A DNA stretch of 64,000 nt from Sphingobacteriales bacterium (lineage in GTDB: Bacteria > Bacteroidota > Bacteroidia > Chitinophagales > Chitinophagaceae). A program made the translations under genes and the position numbers. The first letter of the stretch is position 1; each line of letters opens with the position of its first letter. The stretch is from positions 136,811 to 200,810 of the forward strand of contig RXJG01000005.1 of NCBI GenBank assembly GCA_003963365.1, read 5' to 3'. Shown here piece after piece: positions 62,588 through 64,000 of the stretch. Under the pieces are notes generated by a model. It was given only the letters and a program-made list of their open reading frames with translations. It ran no database searches and was not told where the DNA came from.

Positions 62588-62996
62588 GTTGATAAGGTAC
62601 AAATAAAAAGAATATTCGAGCTGAACTTTTTGAATGATTTAAGAAGCATTTTCAGAAAAAAAGAGTGATAAGCGGGTATTTCTGTCACTTATTGCCTCTA
62701 AGCGACACACCTGTGGTCCCGGTATAAATCGAAACTGTTTCTAAATTTAAGTCCCGCAACCAGCAAAGTAGCCCGAACAAGAATCGAACTTGTATCTAGA
62801 GTTTAGGAAACTCCTATTCTATCCATTGAACTATCGGGCCACTTTGCCTGCAGGATATTCTATCCCCATCCAACTGCCCCGTGCCGGGCGGGTATTGAAT
62901 TACGGGGCCAATGGGCGGCAAAAATAACAGTTTCTGTCAAATCCTTTTCTAACTATCTGCACTATTAATTTTATCTTCCCGTATTAATTATTCATT
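62588..62996. other. Intergenic region containing tRNA-Arg
   Basis: The gap between the AraC gene and the VOC gene holds only the tRNA gene at 62769-62840. The AraC side contains a weak TTTATTTG -7-like match on the minus strand. Nothing else is recognised. Confidence 0.6.
62769..62840 (-). tRNA. tRNA-Arg (anticodon CCU)
   Basis: The minus strand folds into a complete cloverleaf: acceptor GGCCCGA with TCGGGCT (one G-U pair), D arm GTTC/GAAT, anticodon stem GGAGT/ACTCT with loop TTCCTAA (anticodon CCT), variable AGAT, and T arm ACAAG/CTTGT with loop TTCGATT. The discriminator is A, and CCA is not encoded. It reads AGG arginine codons. Confidence 0.93.
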
Positions 62997-63455
62997 ATGA
63001 AAAGATCATTCGTTGTAACAACGGCTATTTGTATAATGCTGTCCTTTACTGTAAGGGCCCAGTCTTCCAAAACCAAAGCTGTTATCAATCACATTGCTGT
63101 ATATGTAGTGGATTTGAAAAAAAGTACCGGCTTTTACCGGGATATAATAGGATTAGACACCATACCCGAACCCTTTCATGATGGCAGGCACACCTGGTTT
63201 GCCATTGGCACTAATGCTCATTTGCATGTTATTTCCGGGGCTTCCGCAGTAACAATACATGATAAAAACAGTCATCTCTGTTTTTCTGTTCCCTCTGTTC
63301 CTGAGTTTATTAAAATACTCGATCAAAACCATATTGCTTACGAAAACTGGCTGGGCGAAAAACAAGCTGTTACCAATAGAGTGGATGGGGTAAAACAGAT
63401 CTACTTCACCGACCCCGACGGTTACTGGATCGAGATCAACGATGCCAAAAAATAA
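62997..63455 (+). CDS. Secreted VOC-superfamily (glyoxalase-like) protein
   Basis: A 152-residue protein with a signal peptide (MKRSFVVTTAICIMLSFTVRAQ). The VOC domain shows AVINHIAVYVVDLKKSTGFY with the first metal His, then HTWFAIGTNAHLHVISG, HLCFSVPS and IYFTDPDGYWIEIND with the final metal Glu. Secreted VOC proteins of this kind are common in Bacteroidota and their substrates are unknown. Most VOC enzymes are cytoplasmic, so the export signal is unusual. Confidence 0.9.
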   Translation: MKRSFVVTTAICIMLSFTVRAQSSKTKAVINHIAVYVVDLKKSTGFYRDIIGLDTIPEPFHDGRHTWFAIGTNAHLHVISGASAVTIHDKNSHLCFSVPSVPEFIKILDQNHIAYENWLGEKQAVTNRVDGVKQIYFTDPDGYWIEINDAKK

Positions 63456-63504
63456 CGGACAATAATTTACTAATTATCAATTCCTAATTCCTTAGGGCAA
63501 ACCT

Positions 63505-63512
63505 TATCTTTG
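63505..63512 (+). promoter_or_regulatory. -7 promoter box of the terminal TPR gene
   Basis: TATCTTTG matches the Bacteroidota -7 consensus TAnnTTTG and lies 21 bases before the ATG at 63534. Confidence 0.5.
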
Positions 63513-63533
63513 CACTCCTAATTTTTATGTAGT

Positions 63534-64000
63534 ATGAAGTGGCTGAATACTTTTATTAAATACCGTTTGTGGATAGGTTTGGTTGCCCTTGCAGGGGCTA
63601 TTGCCGTGAATTTTTATGCAGGTTTCTGGCCTTCTTTTATATTATACTTTATTGCCGTAATCTGTATTGTGGGCCACTTCTTAATAGGTCCTTTGCGGTT
63701 GATACAGGTATATATTGAAGAAGGGGATTTTGATGGTGCCCGAAAAGTGCTGGATTCAATATGGTTTCCCGGCCTGCTCATCAAACCCGTTCGTTCCGCT
63801 TATTATGCAGTAAAAGGTCAGTTGGCAATGGTTAGTCAAAATACCGATGAAGCCGAAAAGCATTTAAAGAAAAGTCTTGACCTGGGTGGTACCATGATGA
63901 AGGATGCTGAAGGTGCTAACAAATTACAACTGGGCATGCTGGCCCTGCAAAAAGGCGATTGGAAATCCGGCGAAAACTACATCCGTCAGGCCATTCGTGC
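63534..64000 (+). CDS. TPR-containing membrane protein, C-terminus cut by window edge
   Basis: Open from the ATG at 63534 to the window end (155 residues visible). Two hydrophobic helices (LWIGLVALAGAIAVNFYAG and FILYFIAVICIVGHFLIGPL) are followed by TPR-like helices: GDFDGARKVLDSIWFPG, AYYAVKGQLAMVSQNTDEAE and LQLGMLALQKGDWKSGENYI. It is probably a membrane-anchored scaffold facing the cytoplasm. The remaining domains lie outside the window. Confidence 0.8.
   Translation, partial: MKWLNTFIKYRLWIGLVALAGAIAVNFYAGFWPSFILYFIAVICIVGHFLIGPLRLIQVYIEEGDFDGARKVLDSIWFPGLLIKPVRSAYYAVKGQLAMVSQNTDEAEKHLKKSLDLGGTMMKDAEGANKLQLGMLALQKGDWKSGENYIRQAIR

Noticed and set aside
1-64000. Mobile elements or CRISPR arrays
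   Set aside because: No transposase, integrase, phage gene, regularly spaced repeat array or terminal inverted repeat pair of an insertion sequence was seen. The tRNA gene has no adjacent integrase within the window.

Overview
The window comes from a Bacteroidota chromosome, most likely a Chitinophagaceae-like member of the Chitinophagales. The basis is AT-rich DNA, promoters of the TTTG / TAnnTTTG type rather than -35/-10 boxes, a UpxY-type NusG paralogue heading a surface-polysaccharide operon, and the protein families present (DUF1015 next to serC, S41 tricorn-like protease, AIM24, HdeD). No phage, transposase, CRISPR array or rRNA operon is visible. One tRNA gene (Arg, CCU anticodon) lies near the right end.

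Region 1 (1-16.1 kb, all minus strand) is a capsule/exopolysaccharide operon read from right to left. It starts with a leader of about 260-300 nt and a UpxY-like antiterminator. Then come an OPX (Wza-like) lipoprotein, a Wzc-like tyrosine autokinase with a Tyr-Gly repeat tail, an asparagine synthetase paralogue, a GT4 glycosyltransferase, a Gfo/Idh/MocA oxidoreductase, a Wzm/Wzt ABC exporter, a DegT aminotransferase, a WbqC protein, two tandem beta-propeller glycosidase-like proteins, a GNAT, a methyltransferase and a GT2 cut by the window edge. The layout suggests an aminated, possibly amidated and acylated glycan exported by an ABC transporter linked to a PCP/OPX conduit.

Region 2 (16.2-24.5 kb) holds a NagX-like acetyltransferase, a polysaccharide deacetylase with a doubtful start, a Bax-inhibitor-1 protein, a five-gene minus-strand arsenic operon (methyltransferase, arsR, arsM, aquaporin, arsC) and a CocE-type hydrolase. 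The ars promoter has ATCG/CGAT half-sites exactly flanking the -7 box.

Region 3 (24.5-32.5 kb) has an AIM24 protein and a tetR-tolC-adaptor-RND efflux operon. A perfect 11-bp inverted repeat fills the -33/-7 spacer of the tetR promoter, which points to autoregulation.

Region 4 (32.5-48.2 kb) is mixed housekeeping and accessory genes: DUF502, a zinc-dependent nuclease/phospholipase-like protein, serC, DUF1015, a TPR protein, an acyl-CoA ligase, a metallophosphoesterase, a membrane acyltransferase, VOC, SDR, a glycine-zipper lipoprotein, a RibD-like reductase, YdeI, GNAT, DinB, and an ECF sigma factor paired with a small membrane protein. Gene remnants seem to survive between genes here.

Region 5 (48.3-62.6 kb, all minus) begins with a tricorn-like protease, an S1/P1 nuclease, a 2'-5' RNA ligase, a cupin, a patatin and a pirin. 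It continues with an iron-permease-like protein, HdeD, a DUF1269 coiled-coil protein, TetR, AraC, DoxX, a PAS histidine kinase and a second AraC. Here tetR and doxX, 1.4 kb apart, share an identical 28-bp element at the same distance from a common -7-like motif. This is the strongest unexplained regulatory signal in the window. The right edge carries tRNA-Arg, a secreted VOC protein and a truncated TPR membrane protein.
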